From: Actinomyces gerencseriae DSM 6844
Lineage (GTDB): Bacteria > Actinomycetota > Actinomycetes > Actinomycetales > Actinomycetaceae
Length of the DNA: 64,000 nt
Reading direction: 5' to 3'
NCBI RefSeq assembly: GCF_000429265.1
Contig: NZ_AUBN01000018.1
Location: 1 to 64,000, forward strand
Of the stretch, positions 11,974 to 20,979 are shown piece after piece. The first letter of the stretch is position 1. Each line of letters opens with the position of its first letter. Under the pieces are notes generated by a model. It did not search any database and was not told where the DNA came from. It was given only the letters and a program-made list of their open reading frames with translations. The position numbers and the translations under genes are program-made.

Positions 11974-14900
11974 ATGACCACCAGGACCCCCTTCACCGCA
12001 ACCGACCCCGTCCCTTCGCACGATCCGGACGTCGAGCCGCCGCACGCGGGCGTCCGAGCGGCCACGGACGCGTTGTCGCGGCCCTGGCATCTGGCCGTGC
12101 TCACGGGACCGGACACCGGACTGGTCCTGCCGGTGCCCGCCGAGGGAACGCTCGGTCGCGGCGAGGTCCTGACCGATCCCGCCGTCTCGCGCCACCATCT
12201 GACCCTGGTCACCACGACCAGGACCGTTCTCGTCGCCGACGCCGGATCGTCCAACGGCACCTACGTGCGCCGATGGTTCTGGTGGCGACGCCTGGGCCGT
12301 CGCCGGGCGCGCTGCCGCGAGGGGGCGCTCGTCCTGGTGGGCGACACGATTCTGGAGCTGCGACGACGACCGCGGGATCTCGCCGTCCCCGCTCCCGGCA
12401 GGCGCTCCCGACGGCGCTGGATGCGCGCGGCGCTGATGACGGCGATGCTCATGGTCGCCGTCTCGGCGGCCATCGCCACGCGCGCGACAGGACGGGGAGC
12501 CTACGGGGTGCTGGCGCTGTCTCCCATGGTGCTCATGACGGTGATGAGGCTGGGGTCCTTCCCCGGTCGTGAACGCATGCGCGGCTCCGGACAAGCCGGT
12601 TGGCGCGGACGCGATCCGGACCCGGCCTCCATGCTGCTGTCCCTGGTCGTGCGCGCCGATGACCAGATGAGCGCCACCGCGGACGACGGGCCGCGCGCCG
12701 CCTGGCTCGCCCGCCGCAGGCGCGCCGATCTGCTCGAGCTCGCCCCCGGGGAGCGCACGGCGCTGACCGGTCCGGGCTCCCGGGCCGCGGTGCGATGGTG
12801 GATCGCTCAGATCGCGGCTCGGGGGCGAGCGCGTGTCGATACCGCCGAGCAGGGCTATCGCCTCGTCTGGAATCGTGAGACGGCCGTGCGCAGCGCCGAG
12901 CTGCTGGCCGCCCCCGCGGCACCACCGGGAAGGGCCCGCACCGTGCGCGCCGCGCCATCGAACCCTCCGCTCGCGGGCGATCGGTGGTGGGAGGCGGCCG
13001 GCGAGCTCATCGGACTCAGCTCGTCACACGGCCTCGACGGCACCGCGCTGCCCGAGCGAGTCGTCCTGGAGGAGATCACCGGGCAGGTGGATCGCGACGG
13101 CGTCGGGACGCGCTGGCGCCTGCGGTCCTCCCGAGGCGGACCCGATGCACTGCCCGCGGTGATCGGGGTGAGCGACGGGCGGATGGTGATCGCCGACCTG
13201 GTCGGCGATGGCCCTCACGCTCTCATGGCGGGGACGACCGGTTCGGGCAAGTCCGAGCTGCTGATCTCCTGGCTGCTCCAACTCGCTCTCGGCCTGCCGC
13301 CCTCGCGCCTGGCTCTGATCCTGGTCGATTACAAGGGCGGAGCCGCATTCGGGCCGTTGGCCCGTCTGCCCCACACCGCCGGGGTGCTCACCGATCTCGA
13401 TCCGGCGACGACCGCACGGGCGCTGGCCTCCCTGGAGGCCGAGGTACGGCGTCGCGAGCGCCTTCTTGCCCGGGCGGACGCGAAGGACGTGGCGTCGATG
13501 GATCCCGCCCAGGCACCGCCCCGACTCGTGGTGGTGGTCGACGAGTTCGCCACGCTCGCGACTCAGCATCCCGATGTCCTGGACTGCCTCGTGCGGGTAG
13601 CGGCCCAGGGCCGCAGCCTGGGGATCCATCTGATCCTGGCCACGCAGCGCCCCGCTGGAGCGGTCTCACCGGCCATCCGCGCCAACACGACACTGCGCGT
13701 GTGCCTGCGGGTCCTCGACGCCGGAGACTCCCGAGACGTCCTGGGGCACGGCGACGCCGCGGCCCTCGACCCGCATCCCGGTAGAGTCCTGGTCGTGGGC
13801 GCGGGCTCCGCCCACGGAGGAGGACCGGCTCAAGCCCCCTGGTGCGGATCGACGGCGCACCTGGAGGCGCTCGTGGCCGAGGTGCGCGCCGCCGCACGGA
13901 TCTCCTCCCCGCCGTGGCGTCCCTGGGCGCCGCCGTTGCCCGCGTCTATCAGCGCCGAGGAGGCCGCGGCGCTCGGTCCTGCCACGGGCCCGGCGGACGG
14001 CTTGGTCCTGGCCGCCACCGACCACCCCCGGGAACAGCGGCTGGGGCACTGGCGATGGTCCGTGGATCAGCCCCTGGCGGTGCTCGGCTCGCCGGGCTCG
14101 GGGCGCTCGACGGCGGCACTGGCAGCCACGGCGTCGGCCCTGGAGTCGGGTGTGGCGGTGTCGCTGTGCCTGTCGGGAGTCGCGCCCCCGGAGCTGCCGG
14201 CGACCGTCGGCCCCGGGCTGAGCACGATCGTCGGGCCGGAGGATCCGCGGCGCCTGACTCGATTGTGGTCGCTCGCCGCATCCGGGGAGCTGGCCGGGGA
14301 ACTGCTCGTCATCGATGACGCGGACGCGATGATGACGGCCGTCGACGAGGTGCTGGGCCCGGGCGAGGGGCAGAGCATCCTCGAGCTCCTGGTGCGCGCG
14401 GCCCCCGCGGCGGGCACGGGACTGGTGCTGACCGCTCCGCTGGCCATGGCCGGATCGAGGTGGGCGGCCCGGATCGGACTGCGTCTGGTGCTGGGAGCCC
14501 CGCAACCGGCCCAGGCTGCGGTGGCGGGCCTGCCACGCGGCGTGGTCACGGGATCGAGCCCGGGACGGGGCGTCATCATCGACGGGGCCGTCGAGGCGGA
14601 GCACGCCCTGGACGTCCAGGTCATCGCCCTGCGGGCCCCTCGCAGGGCTCCGGCGCGCCCGGCGCACCGACTGGTCGCGATTCCCCGCGCAGTCGCGACC
14701 GGGCCCGGGATATGGGCGGTGGGAGGGGACGACGCCCGGCCTCTCCCGGTTCCCCGCGGGAGCGTGCTCGTGGTGGGACCGCCGGGCTCGGGCCGCACAA
14801 AGACGCTGAGCGCGCTCCGGCGCTGCCTGCACGAGACCCGGGAGGAGGTTCCTCTCGTGGTCGACGATCTCGATATGGCCGAGGCCGGCGTGCACGCCCA

Positions 14901-15234
14901 GGTGGAGGAGGCCCTGCGGGTCGGACGCGTGGTTCTCGCATCGGCGAGCACCGATCGCACCGCGGGGACCTACCGGGGACCCCTGGCGACCCTGCGCGAG
15001 CGCGGCGATCTGGTCGTGCTGTGGCCCGGAGTGGGGCCCTCCTCGCAGGTGGCGGGGCGCTCCCTGCGGCCGGTGACCGACCCGCGCGCACTGACGCTCC
15101 CGGGCCGGGGGGCCCTGGTCTCCAGGGCCAGCGCGCTTCCTCTTCAGGTCGCCGACGAGACCGGAACGACGCGACCGGAAACTCACGTGCCTCAAGCGCC
15201 TGAACCGCCTGGAATCAATGATTCACGTCTGTGA
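11974..15234 (+). CDS. FHA-domain FtsK/SpoIIIE-family ATPase (EssC/EccC-like)
   Basis: A 1086-residue membrane ATPase. An FHA domain occupies about residues 38-130 (LGRGEVLTDPAVSRHH, GSSNGTYVRR). Two membrane helices follow at roughly 150-200. Then come three ATPase modules: the first has a canonical Walker A (GTTGSGKSEL, about residue 420) and Walker B (LVVVVDEFATLA); the second and third have GSPGSGRS (about 705) and GPPGSGRT (about 934), with Arg in place of the Walker Lys. FHA plus two helices plus FtsK modules is the plan of Firmicutes EssC, the motor of type VII secretion; actinobacterial EccC usually lacks FHA. No WXG100, EccB, EccD or mycosin gene is nearby, so the substrate is unknown. 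Start at 11974 is the first ATG before the conserved region; its ribosome site is weak. Confidence 0.85.
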   Translation: MTTRTPFTATDPVPSHDPDVEPPHAGVRAATDALSRPWHLAVLTGPDTGLVLPVPAEGTLGRGEVLTDPAVSRHHLTLVTTTRTVLVADAGSSNGTYVRRWFWWRRLGRRRARCREGALVLVGDTILELRRRPRDLAVPAPGRRSRRRWMRAALMTAMLMVAVSAAIATRATGRGAYGVLALSPMVLMTVMRLGSFPGRERMRGSGQAGWRGRDPDPASMLLSLVVRADDQMSATADDGPRAAWLARRRRADLLELAPGERTALTGPGSRAAVRWWIAQIAARGRARVDTAEQGYRLVWNRETAVRSAELLAAPAAPPGRARTVRAAPSNPPLAGDRWWEAAGELIGLSSSHGLDGTALPERVVLEEITGQVDRDGVGTRWRLRSSRGGPDALPAVIGVSDGRMVIADLVGDGPHALMAGTTGSGKSELLISWLLQLALGLPPSRLALILVDYKGGAAFGPLARLPHTAGVLTDLDPATTARALASLEAEVRRRERLLARADAKDVASMDPAQAPPRLVVVVDEFATLATQHPDVLDCLVRVAAQGRSLGIHLILATQRPAGAVSPAIRANTTLRVCLRVLDAGDSRDVLGHGDAAALDPHPGRVLVVGAGSAHGGGPAQAPWCGSTAHLEALVAEVRAAARISSPPWRPWAPPLPASISAEEAAALGPATGPADGLVLAATDHPREQRLGHWRWSVDQPLAVLGSPGSGRSTAALAATASALESGVAVSLCLSGVAPPELPATVGPGLSTIVGPEDPRRLTRLWSLAASGELAGELLVIDDADAMMTAVDEVLGPGEGQSILELLVRAAPAAGTGLVLTAPLAMAGSRWAARIGLRLVLGAPQPAQAAVAGLPRGVVTGSSPGRGVIIDGAVEAEHALDVQVIALRAPRRAPARPAHRLVAIPRAVATGPGIWAVGGDDARPLPVPRGSVLVVGPPGSGRTKTLSALRRCLHETREEVPLVVDDLDMAEAGVHAQVEEALRVGRVVLASASTDRTAGTYRGPLATLRERGDLVVLWPGVGPSSQVAGRSLRPVTDPRALTLPGRGALVSRASALPLQVADETGTTRPETHVPQAPEPPGINDSRL

Positions 15235-15399
15235 GCATAATGACAGTCCGTCGACGCACATCTCACCGCCGAACCCTTGCCAGGTCCTCGCACGCGTGTG
15301 AAAGTTTTCCCGGGAAGCGACGACCTGTTGCTCATCTCCGGACGCGGCTCGGAAGAACGGGTATTAGGACGGTCGCAATTCGTATTGAAGGGAGCCCTC

Positions 15400-15648
15400 A
15401 TGGACTGGCGCAGTCAAGCAGCGTGCCTCACCGTTGACCCGGAGCTCTTCTTCCCCGTCGGCAATACCGGTCCCGCCATCGCGCAGATCGCCGAGGCGAA
15501 GGCGGTGTGCGCCCGCTGCGAGGTTGTCGACACGTGCCTGAAGTGGGCGCTGGAGAACGGCCAGGACGCCGGTGTATGGGGCGGTATGAGCGAGGACGAG
15601 CGCCGCTCTCTCAAGCGCCGGGCGGCTCGCGCTCGCCGCTCCTCCTGA
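15400..15648 (+). CDS. whiB1: WhiB1-type iron-sulfur transcription factor
   Basis: An 82-residue WhiB-family regulator. Four cluster-ligating cysteines lie at positions 9, 37, 40 and 46, the same positions as in mycobacterial WhiB1, followed by the turn GVWGG and a basic C-terminus (RRSLKRRAARARRSS). In the family the 4Fe-4S cluster senses nitric oxide and the protein binds the primary sigma factor. The start is set by AAGGGAG eight bases upstream and by the conserved MDWR N-terminus. A pdtaS-type kinase lies convergently downstream, the same neighbourhood as in mycobacteria. Confidence 0.95.
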   Translation: MDWRSQAACLTVDPELFFPVGNTGPAIAQIAEAKAVCARCEVVDTCLKWALENGQDAGVWGGMSEDERRSLKRRAARARRSS

Positions 15649-15670
15649 CATCTGCCGATTATCCATTATC

Positions 15671-15698
15671 GCCCGCCGTATCTCCTGATCCGGCGGGC
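15671..15698. terminator. Terminator after whiB1
   Basis: gcccgccg (15671-15678) pairs with cggcgggc (15691-15698) and is followed by atttcgtatt, a short T-containing tract, 23 nt after the whiB1 stop. The remainder of the gap to 15861 shows no further feature. Confidence 0.65.
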
Positions 15699-15861
15699 AT
15701 TTCGTATTCGGGACGCGGTTCGTCGAACGGCCCCGTCCGGAGCGGCCCGCTCGCCCCCGTGGTCCCCGTGTCGATGACGGGCGAAGGACGGTGAACGGTC
15801 TGAACGGTCCGGAATGCGTCGAATCGGCCGACCCCGCACTGGAGCGGTGAGGTCGATCGGG

Positions 15862-17334
15862 TCAGGACGGGCCGAGCCGGGCGCGCACGACGACATCCGT
15901 GCCCTGAGCGCCGCACGACGGGTCGGTCACGGGCCGCCAGTCGATGGCGCCGCGCAGCTCGCCGTGCACCAGCGTGCTCACGATCCGGGTGCCCAGTCCC
16001 GTCATCTGCGTGCCCGGCTCGAGGCCGACGCCGTCGTCGATGACGTGGACGGTCAGGTCGTCGCCGTCGCGCTCCGCGGTCACGGTCACCGTGCCGTCTC
16101 GGTCCTCGAGTCCGTGCTCGACGGCGTTGGTGACCAGCTCGGCGAGCACGGTGGCCAGCGCCTGAGCGGCCTCGGCCTCCACCACACCGAACGTGCCCTC
16201 GATGTGCGTGGTCACGCGCCCGCCCGCGGTCGCCACGGCCGCGGCGCCGCGCAGCACCGAGACGAAGACCTCGTCGAAGTCGACGGTCTCGTCCACGTTC
16301 TGACTCAGAGCCGCGTGCACCGTGGCGATGGTGGCCACACGCCGCTCGGCCTCGGCCAGCGCCTCCCGCGTCTCATCGTTGGTGGCCCGGCGCCCCTGAA
16401 GGCGAAGGAGTGCGGAGACCGTCTGCAGGTTGTTCTTGACGCGATGGTGGATCTCGCGGATGGTGGCGTCCTTGTTGAGCAGCGCCTGCTCGCGGCGCCG
16501 TATCTCCGAGACGTCTCGCACCAGCAGCAGCGCCCCTGTGCGACGCCCATCGCGGCGCAGGGGTATGGAGCGGATCGATAGGAACACACCGCTGGCCTCG
16601 ACCTCGGCCAGCCAGGCCTGGCGTCCCATGAGGACAACCGCCATCGTCTCCTCGACGGGCGTGCGGTCGGGAATGATCGCCGTGACCTCCTCAGCGAGCA
16701 CGCGCCCGTCGACCTCGTCGCTCAACCCCAGGCGATGGAAGCACGAGCGGGCATTCGGCGAGGCGTATATCACGGCGCCATCATCATCCAGGCGAACGAC
16801 GCCGTCGCCCACGCGCGGAGTGCCGTGACGCATCGCGGTGGCGGCACCGCGGATCGGGAAGGTGCCCTGGGCGATCATGAGGCACAGGGCGTCGGCCAGC
16901 TCCTCCTGAGCCTGCTGGACGATGCGCCCAGCGCGTATGACCCCCACTGAGGTCTCGCGTGTGACGACGGCGATCGGCTCACTGTCGCGCACCACCGGCA
17001 CGTACTCCTCGCGCACGGCGGTCGTGCCCGTCCACTCCGGGTCGGCGGCGACGACCACCTGCTCGCTCGCCAGCGTCTCCAGGGCCACGGCCTCGCGGGC
17101 AGCGGGCATGCGCCGCCCGATGACGTCCTCGAGGTGGACCGTGGCCCCGGTGGCGGGGCGGCAGTGGGCCACGGCGACGAAACGGCCGGTGTCGGTGCGG
17201 ATCCACAGCATCAGGTCGGACACCGACAGATCGGCGATCACCTGCCAATCGGCGATGAGCTGGTGGAGCCAGTCGAGGTCTGCGGCAGGGAGGCCGATGG
17301 CGCCGCGGGTCGAGGGAGACAGGAGGTTGGGCAC
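15862..17334 (-). CDS. pdtaS: PdtaS-type sensor histidine kinase
   Basis: A 490-residue soluble kinase. The N-terminal GAF-like domain (1-150, LSVSDLMLWIRTDTGRF) and a PAS-like domain (about 185-280) precede a HisKA_2 dimerisation domain with IREIHHRVKNNLQ (phospho-His near residue 296) and a C-terminal HATPase domain (ELVTNAVEHGL, DDGVGLEPG). In mycobacteria PdtaS phosphorylates the RNA-binding antiterminator PdtaR; no pdtaR gene is in this window. Location next to whiB1 matches the mycobacterial order and supports the name. Transcribed convergently to whiB1 and divergently from the DUF2505 gene. Confidence 0.9.
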   Translation of the reverse strand: MPNLLSPSTRGAIGLPAADLDWLHQLIADWQVIADLSVSDLMLWIRTDTGRFVAVAHCRPATGATVHLEDVIGRRMPAAREAVALETLASEQVVVAADPEWTGTTAVREEYVPVVRDSEPIAVVTRETSVGVIRAGRIVQQAQEELADALCLMIAQGTFPIRGAATAMRHGTPRVGDGVVRLDDDGAVIYASPNARSCFHRLGLSDEVDGRVLAEEVTAIIPDRTPVEETMAVVLMGRQAWLAEVEASGVFLSIRSIPLRRDGRRTGALLLVRDVSEIRRREQALLNKDATIREIHHRVKNNLQTVSALLRLQGRRATNDETREALAEAERRVATIATVHAALSQNVDETVDFDEVFVSVLRGAAAVATAGGRVTTHIEGTFGVVEAEAAQALATVLAELVTNAVEHGLEDRDGTVTVTAERDGDDLTVHVIDDGVGLEPGTQMTGLGTRIVSTLVHGELRGAIDWRPVTDPSCGAQGTDVVVRARLGPS

Positions 17335-17386
17335 AACCCGATGTTACCGGCGGCGCGGCGCCCGGTCCTCATGGCAGGATCGCCCC

Positions 17387-17884
17387 ATGAGGAAAACCAT
17401 CTCCATGACCTACCCGGCCGACCCCCAGCGCGTTGCCGCGATGCTCTCCGACCCCGCCTACCAGCAGGGTCGTATCGACCGCTTCGGACTCGAGGACGCC
17501 GGCGTGGACGTGGCCGCGCGCGGGGAGGGCTTCGTGTCCACCATCTCCGGCTCCGTCCCGCCCAGCCTTCTGCCCGCCGCCGCCAAGCGCTTCGTGCGCT
17601 CCACCCTCTCCTTCACCCTGGCGGAGTCCTGGGGCGAGCCCGCCGACGACGGCGCCCGCACCGGCGACGTCGACATCACCGTCAAGGGCGCGCCGGTCAA
17701 AGCCGGGGCGACCACCGCCATGAGCCCCGCCGGCGAGGATGCCACCGAGGTCACCTTCGAGGTGGACCTGAGCGTCAGTGTTCCGCTGGTGGGCCACAAG
17801 ATCGAGGAGAAGGCGATGTCCATGACCGATCGCGCCATCGCCGATGAGGAGGCGCGGGCCACCGCCTGGCTGGCCGAGCACTGA
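17387..17884 (+). CDS. DUF2505 family protein
   Basis: A 165-residue cytosolic protein of the DUF2505 family, whose predicted fold resembles SRPBCC/START ligand-binding proteins. The pattern MRKTISMTYPADPQRVAAML at the N-terminus and the alternating beta-strand character (VDITVKGAPVKAGATTAM) fit this. No catalytic motif is visible and the function is unknown. The ATG at 17387 is chosen because the conserved region begins there; the frame is open far upstream only as an antisense shadow of pdtaS. It is followed by a strong hairpin, so it is probably monocistronic. Confidence 0.75.
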   Translation: MRKTISMTYPADPQRVAAMLSDPAYQQGRIDRFGLEDAGVDVAARGEGFVSTISGSVPPSLLPAAAKRFVRSTLSFTLAESWGEPADDGARTGDVDITVKGAPVKAGATTAMSPAGEDATEVTFEVDLSVSVPLVGHKIEEKAMSMTDRAIADEEARATAWLAEH

Positions 17885-17931
17885 CCCCCGGGCCGCGCAG
17901 GCGGCCCTCCGCCCGCCCATCGGGTTCGCCG

Positions 17932-17990
17932 CCGGACCCCTCCGGGTTGAGGCCGAGCGGAAGCCTCGGTCTCAACCCGGAGGGGTCCGG
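17932..17990. terminator. 20-bp perfect hairpin after the DUF2505 gene
   Basis: Arms 17932-17951 and 17971-17990 are perfectly complementary (20 bp), and the 19-nt loop can pair further (ccgag/ctcgg). It is about 50 nt after the DUF2505 stop and 100 nt before the OsmC-type gene. Confidence 0.7.
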
Positions 17991-18089
17991 TATCGCCACC
18001 CCGGCCGAGCACTCGGTGCATTCCTTCCTGTTATTCCGCCGTGCGCGAGCCTCCGACCCGCAACGCCGCCGTCGTGGCACGATCGCGCC

Positions 18090-18533
18090 ATGAGCGAGCA
18101 CCCCGAGGTCATCACGCCGACCGAGACCAACTCCGTGTGGGCCGAGCGCACGGGCACCCGCCAGTACCTGGGGCGCAACGCCCGCGGTGCGCAGGTGCGC
18201 GTGGGCACGGGCCCCGGTGAATTCACCCCCGGCGAACTCATCAAGCTCGCCCTGGGCACCTGCAACACGCTGTCGGCCGACCACCGCCTGGCCAAGGCGC
18301 TGGGCGACGACTTCGAGGCCAATGTCATCGTGGCGACCCTGAAGAATGAGGAGGAGGAGCGCTACACCGACTTCGATGTCCAGATCATCGCCGAGCTCTC
18401 CTCCCTGTCCGCCGAGCAGCGCAGCACCCTCGCCGCACGGGTCGAGGCCGCCATCGAGCGCGCCTGCACCGTCGGCCACACCATCGAGAAGGGCGCCGGG
18501 GTGCGTCTGCATCTGCTCGACGACCAGGACTGA
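18090..18533 (+). CDS. OsmC family protein (peroxide/osmotic stress type)
   Basis: A 147-residue OsmC/Ohr-superfamily protein; characterised members reduce organic hydroperoxides with a reactive Cys pair. The family pattern is visible in FTPGELIKLALGTCNTLSAD (first Cys on the central helix) and AIERACTVGHTIEKG (second Cys with VGHT). Length is normal for the family. Start at the ATG 18090 (MSEHPEV); the ribosome site is weak. It stands alone between a terminator and the next gene 79 nt downstream. Confidence 0.85.
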   Translation: MSEHPEVITPTETNSVWAERTGTRQYLGRNARGAQVRVGTGPGEFTPGELIKLALGTCNTLSADHRLAKALGDDFEANVIVATLKNEEEERYTDFDVQIIAELSSLSAEQRSTLAARVEAAIERACTVGHTIEKGAGVRLHLLDDQD

Positions 18534-18612
18534 CGGACCGCCGACGCGCACCGGCCCGACTCCGGTGCCGGACGCCCGCCGCCCCGCCCGGCCTCATTCC
18601 AGGAGGTATCCC

Positions 18613-19302
18613 ATGGCCGCATCCGATCACGTCACCGGACGCTCCGCCCTCGAGCGCGCACTCGATAAGGCGCTGGCCGTCCCGGCGTCCCGCATCGAGG
18701 AGCGGATCGCGCGCATGCGCCGCGACCGGCCCGGCGCCGACGCCGCCGAACTCGTCGAGCTGGCGGCCTCGCGGTTCCGCACCGAGGCCGCTCTGTCGTC
18801 GGGCGCCGTCGGGGCCTCAGCCGCACTGCCGGCGGTGGGCACGGGTACGGCGACGGCGCTGACCATCGGTCAGACCGCGGTGTTCCTGGCCTCGGCGGTC
18901 ACCTACGTGCTGACCGTCGCCGAGCTGCAGGGGCTGCGCGTCGTCGATACCGACAAACGTCGCGCACTGGTGATCTCCGCCCTGCTCGGGCGCGAGGGCT
19001 CCGAGGCGGTTCAGGGATCGCTGGGCGTGACCACCCTGTTCTGGGCCGCCCAGTACCTGGCGCAGATGCCGCTGCCCACCGTCAAGACCATCAACAGGAG
19101 GCTCACACGACGGATGGCCAGACGGATGGCCGCCAGGAGCGGCGCCCTGGCACTAGGGCGTCTCATTCCCTTCGGGATCGGCGCCGCCATCGGCTGGACG
19201 GGCGGCAGGGCCCTGGCCAACCAGGTCATCGAGGGCGCCGCCTCCGCCCTCGGTCCGGCCTCGCGGATCGCCGACCGCGCAGAGACGGTGATCGACGCGT
19301 GA
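18613..19302 (+). CDS. Hydrophobic protein of uncertain family (EcsC-like)
   Basis: A 229-residue protein with an amphipathic, charged N-terminal helix ([21 protein letters not shown]), a Gly/Ala-rich hydrophobic centre ([20 protein letters not shown] and the following segment) and a second hydrophobic stretch ([21 protein letters not shown]). The spacing recalls EcsC/DUF697-type proteins, but I cannot assign it firmly. A perfect AGGAGG (18601-18606) fixes the start at 18613. Its stop overlaps the GTG start of thyA (GTGA junction), so it is the first gene of a unit with thyA and folA, an unusual partner for nucleotide metabolism. Confidence 0.7.
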   Translation: MAASDHVTGRSALERALDKALAVPASRIEERIARMRRDRPGADAAELVELAASRFRTEAALSSGAVGASAALPAVGTGTATALTIGQTAVFLASAVTYVLTVAELQGLRVVDTDKRRALVISALLGREGSEAVQGSLGVTTLFWAAQYLAQMPLPTVKTINRRLTRRMARRMAARSGALALGRLIPFGIGAAIGWTGGRALANQVIEGAASALGPASRIADRAETVIDA

Positions 19303-20192
19303 GCAGCCGGGACATCGGAGGCATCCCGGGTATTCAGCGCCAGCCCTACCCTGCTCTGTCCGGTCTGGGGCTGACGGCGCCCGACGGCGTCGATGCCGCC
19401 TACGAGGAGCTCCTGGCCGACGTCCTGGCCAATGGCGTCCCCAAGGGGGATCGCACCGGAACGGGCACGCGCTCCGCCTTCGCACGCCAGCTGCGCTACG
19501 ACTTGAGAGCAGGATTCCCGCGCATCACCACCAAGTTCGTGGCCATGAAGGCCGTCAAGGGCGAGTTGCTGTGGTTCCTGCGCGGCGCCACCAACGTGCG
19601 CTGGCTCCAGGAGCGCGGGATCACCATCTGGGACGCGTGGGCCGACGCCGACGGCGAGCTCGGGCCCGTCTACGGCTCGCAGTGGCGCAGCTGGCCCGCC
19701 CGCGACGGCCAGGCGATCGACCAGATCGCGCGTCTCATCGAGACGCTGCGTCGAGACCCGGACTCACGGCGCATGCTCGTGTCGGCCTGGAACGTGGGAG
19801 AGCTGGACGCCATGGCGCTGGCTCCCTGTCATGCCTTCTTCCAGTGCTACGCGGCCCGCGGCCGTCTGAGTCTGCAGGTCTATCAGCGCAGCGCCGACCT
19901 GTTCCTGGGCGTGCCCTTCAATATCGCCTCCTACGCCCTGCTCACCCACATGCTCGCCCAGCAGGCCGATCTGGAGGTCGGTGAGCTCGTCTGGACCGGG
20001 GGCGACTGTCACATCTACGACAACCACGTCGCCCAGGTGCGCGAGCAATTGTCCCGCGTACCCGCCGCCCATCCCTTCCCCACGCTCCGGCTGAGGCGGG
20101 CGACGTCGATCGACGCCTACACCATGGAGGACATCGACGCCTCGCAGGGCTATCTCCACCACCCCGCGATCAAGGCTCCGGTGGCGGTGTGA
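19299..20192 (+). CDS. thyA: Thymidylate synthase (folate-dependent, ThyA type)
   Basis: ThyA methylates dUMP to dTMP using methylene-tetrahydrofolate. The 297-residue protein has the catalytic Cys in [12 protein letters not shown] (about residue 177), the N-terminal DRTGTGT phosphate loop, WFLRG, the [20 protein letters not shown] segment and the nucleotide-binding [10 protein letters not shown]. The GTG at 19299 overlaps the preceding stop; the first 25 residues are not conserved, so a later start cannot be excluded. Followed after 37 nt by folA, the enzyme that recycles its dihydrofolate product. Confidence 0.96.
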   Translation: MSSRDIGGIPGIQRQPYPALSGLGLTAPDGVDAAYEELLADVLANGVPKGDRTGTGTRSAFARQLRYDLRAGFPRITTKFVAMKAVKGELLWFLRGATNVRWLQERGITIWDAWADADGELGPVYGSQWRSWPARDGQAIDQIARLIETLRRDPDSRRMLVSAWNVGELDAMALAPCHAFFQCYAARGRLSLQVYQRSADLFLGVPFNIASYALLTHMLAQQADLEVGELVWTGGDCHIYDNHVAQVREQLSRVPAAHPFPTLRLRRATSIDAYTMEDIDASQGYLHHPAIKAPVAV

Positions 20193-20229
20193 GTGCTCCG
20201 AGAGCACCGGCAAGACCGGGGGCGCACCC

Positions 20230-20865
20230 GTGAGCGGAGAGCAGACGGGATCCGGAGCGCCGCCGGCGTCGCCCCTCGGCGGCCTGGGCATGATCTGGGC
20301 CCAGGACCGCACCGGTCTTCTCGGCGCGCAGGGCGAGATGCTCTGGCGCGTGCCCGCGGACTTCACGCACTTCAAGGCCGCCACCATGGGATGCGGCCTC
20401 GTCATGGGGCGCACGACCTGGGACTCCCTGGGAGGCGCCCTGCCCGGGCGACGCAACGTGGTCCTCACCCGTGACGGTGGTTGGCGGGCTCCCGGTGCGC
20501 TGCGCGCCTCCAGCCTGCGCGAAGGACTGTCCCTGGCCGCTCGGGGGCTGACCGCCGAGCTCGGAGAGGATCCTCGCACGGGCGGAGCCGCGGGACTGCC
20601 CAGGCTGTGGGTGATCGGCGGCGGCAGCGTCTACGACCAGGCCCTGGCCGCGGGGCTGCCCGATGTGCTGGTGGTCAGCGTCCTGGACTCGGACGCCTCG
20701 GTTCGGGCCCGCGAGCGCGGCCTGCCGGAATCCGTCCTGGTACGAGCACCGGCGATCCCGGTCCACCAGTGGCGCCTCGACCCGGCCCGATCCGACGCCC
20801 CCGGTACCTGGCGCCCCGTGTCCGGGGACGCCCGCTGGCGCGTGGAGACCTGGTATCGCCTGTGA
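20230..20865 (+). CDS. folA: Dihydrofolate reductase
   Basis: A 211-residue DHFR that reduces dihydrofolate with NADPH. Motifs: GMIWAQDRTGLLGAQGEMLW near the N-terminus (substrate and cofactor loop, with the usual LPW replaced by MLW-RVPAD), MGRTTWDSLG, RRNVVLTRD and WVIGGGSVYDQAL. At 211 residues it is longer than the typical 160-180, with extra length at the N-terminus and in the 450-580 nt loop. The GTG at 20230 is the only reasonable start. Co-directional with thyA, as is common. Confidence 0.93.
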   Translation: MSGEQTGSGAPPASPLGGLGMIWAQDRTGLLGAQGEMLWRVPADFTHFKAATMGCGLVMGRTTWDSLGGALPGRRNVVLTRDGGWRAPGALRASSLREGLSLAARGLTAELGEDPRTGGAAGLPRLWVIGGGSVYDQALAAGLPDVLVVSVLDSDASVRARERGLPESVLVRAPAIPVHQWRLDPARSDAPGTWRPVSGDARWRVETWYRL

Positions 20866-20979
20866 CGGCGACGGTTCCGGAGCGCGCAGCCGCCGGCTCG
20901 GCCCCTCCTCCCCTACCGCCGGCAAGCGCCGCGGATCGGCTTGTTCGAGCGGACCACCGGGGCAGGAGCCCGCTGCTGC

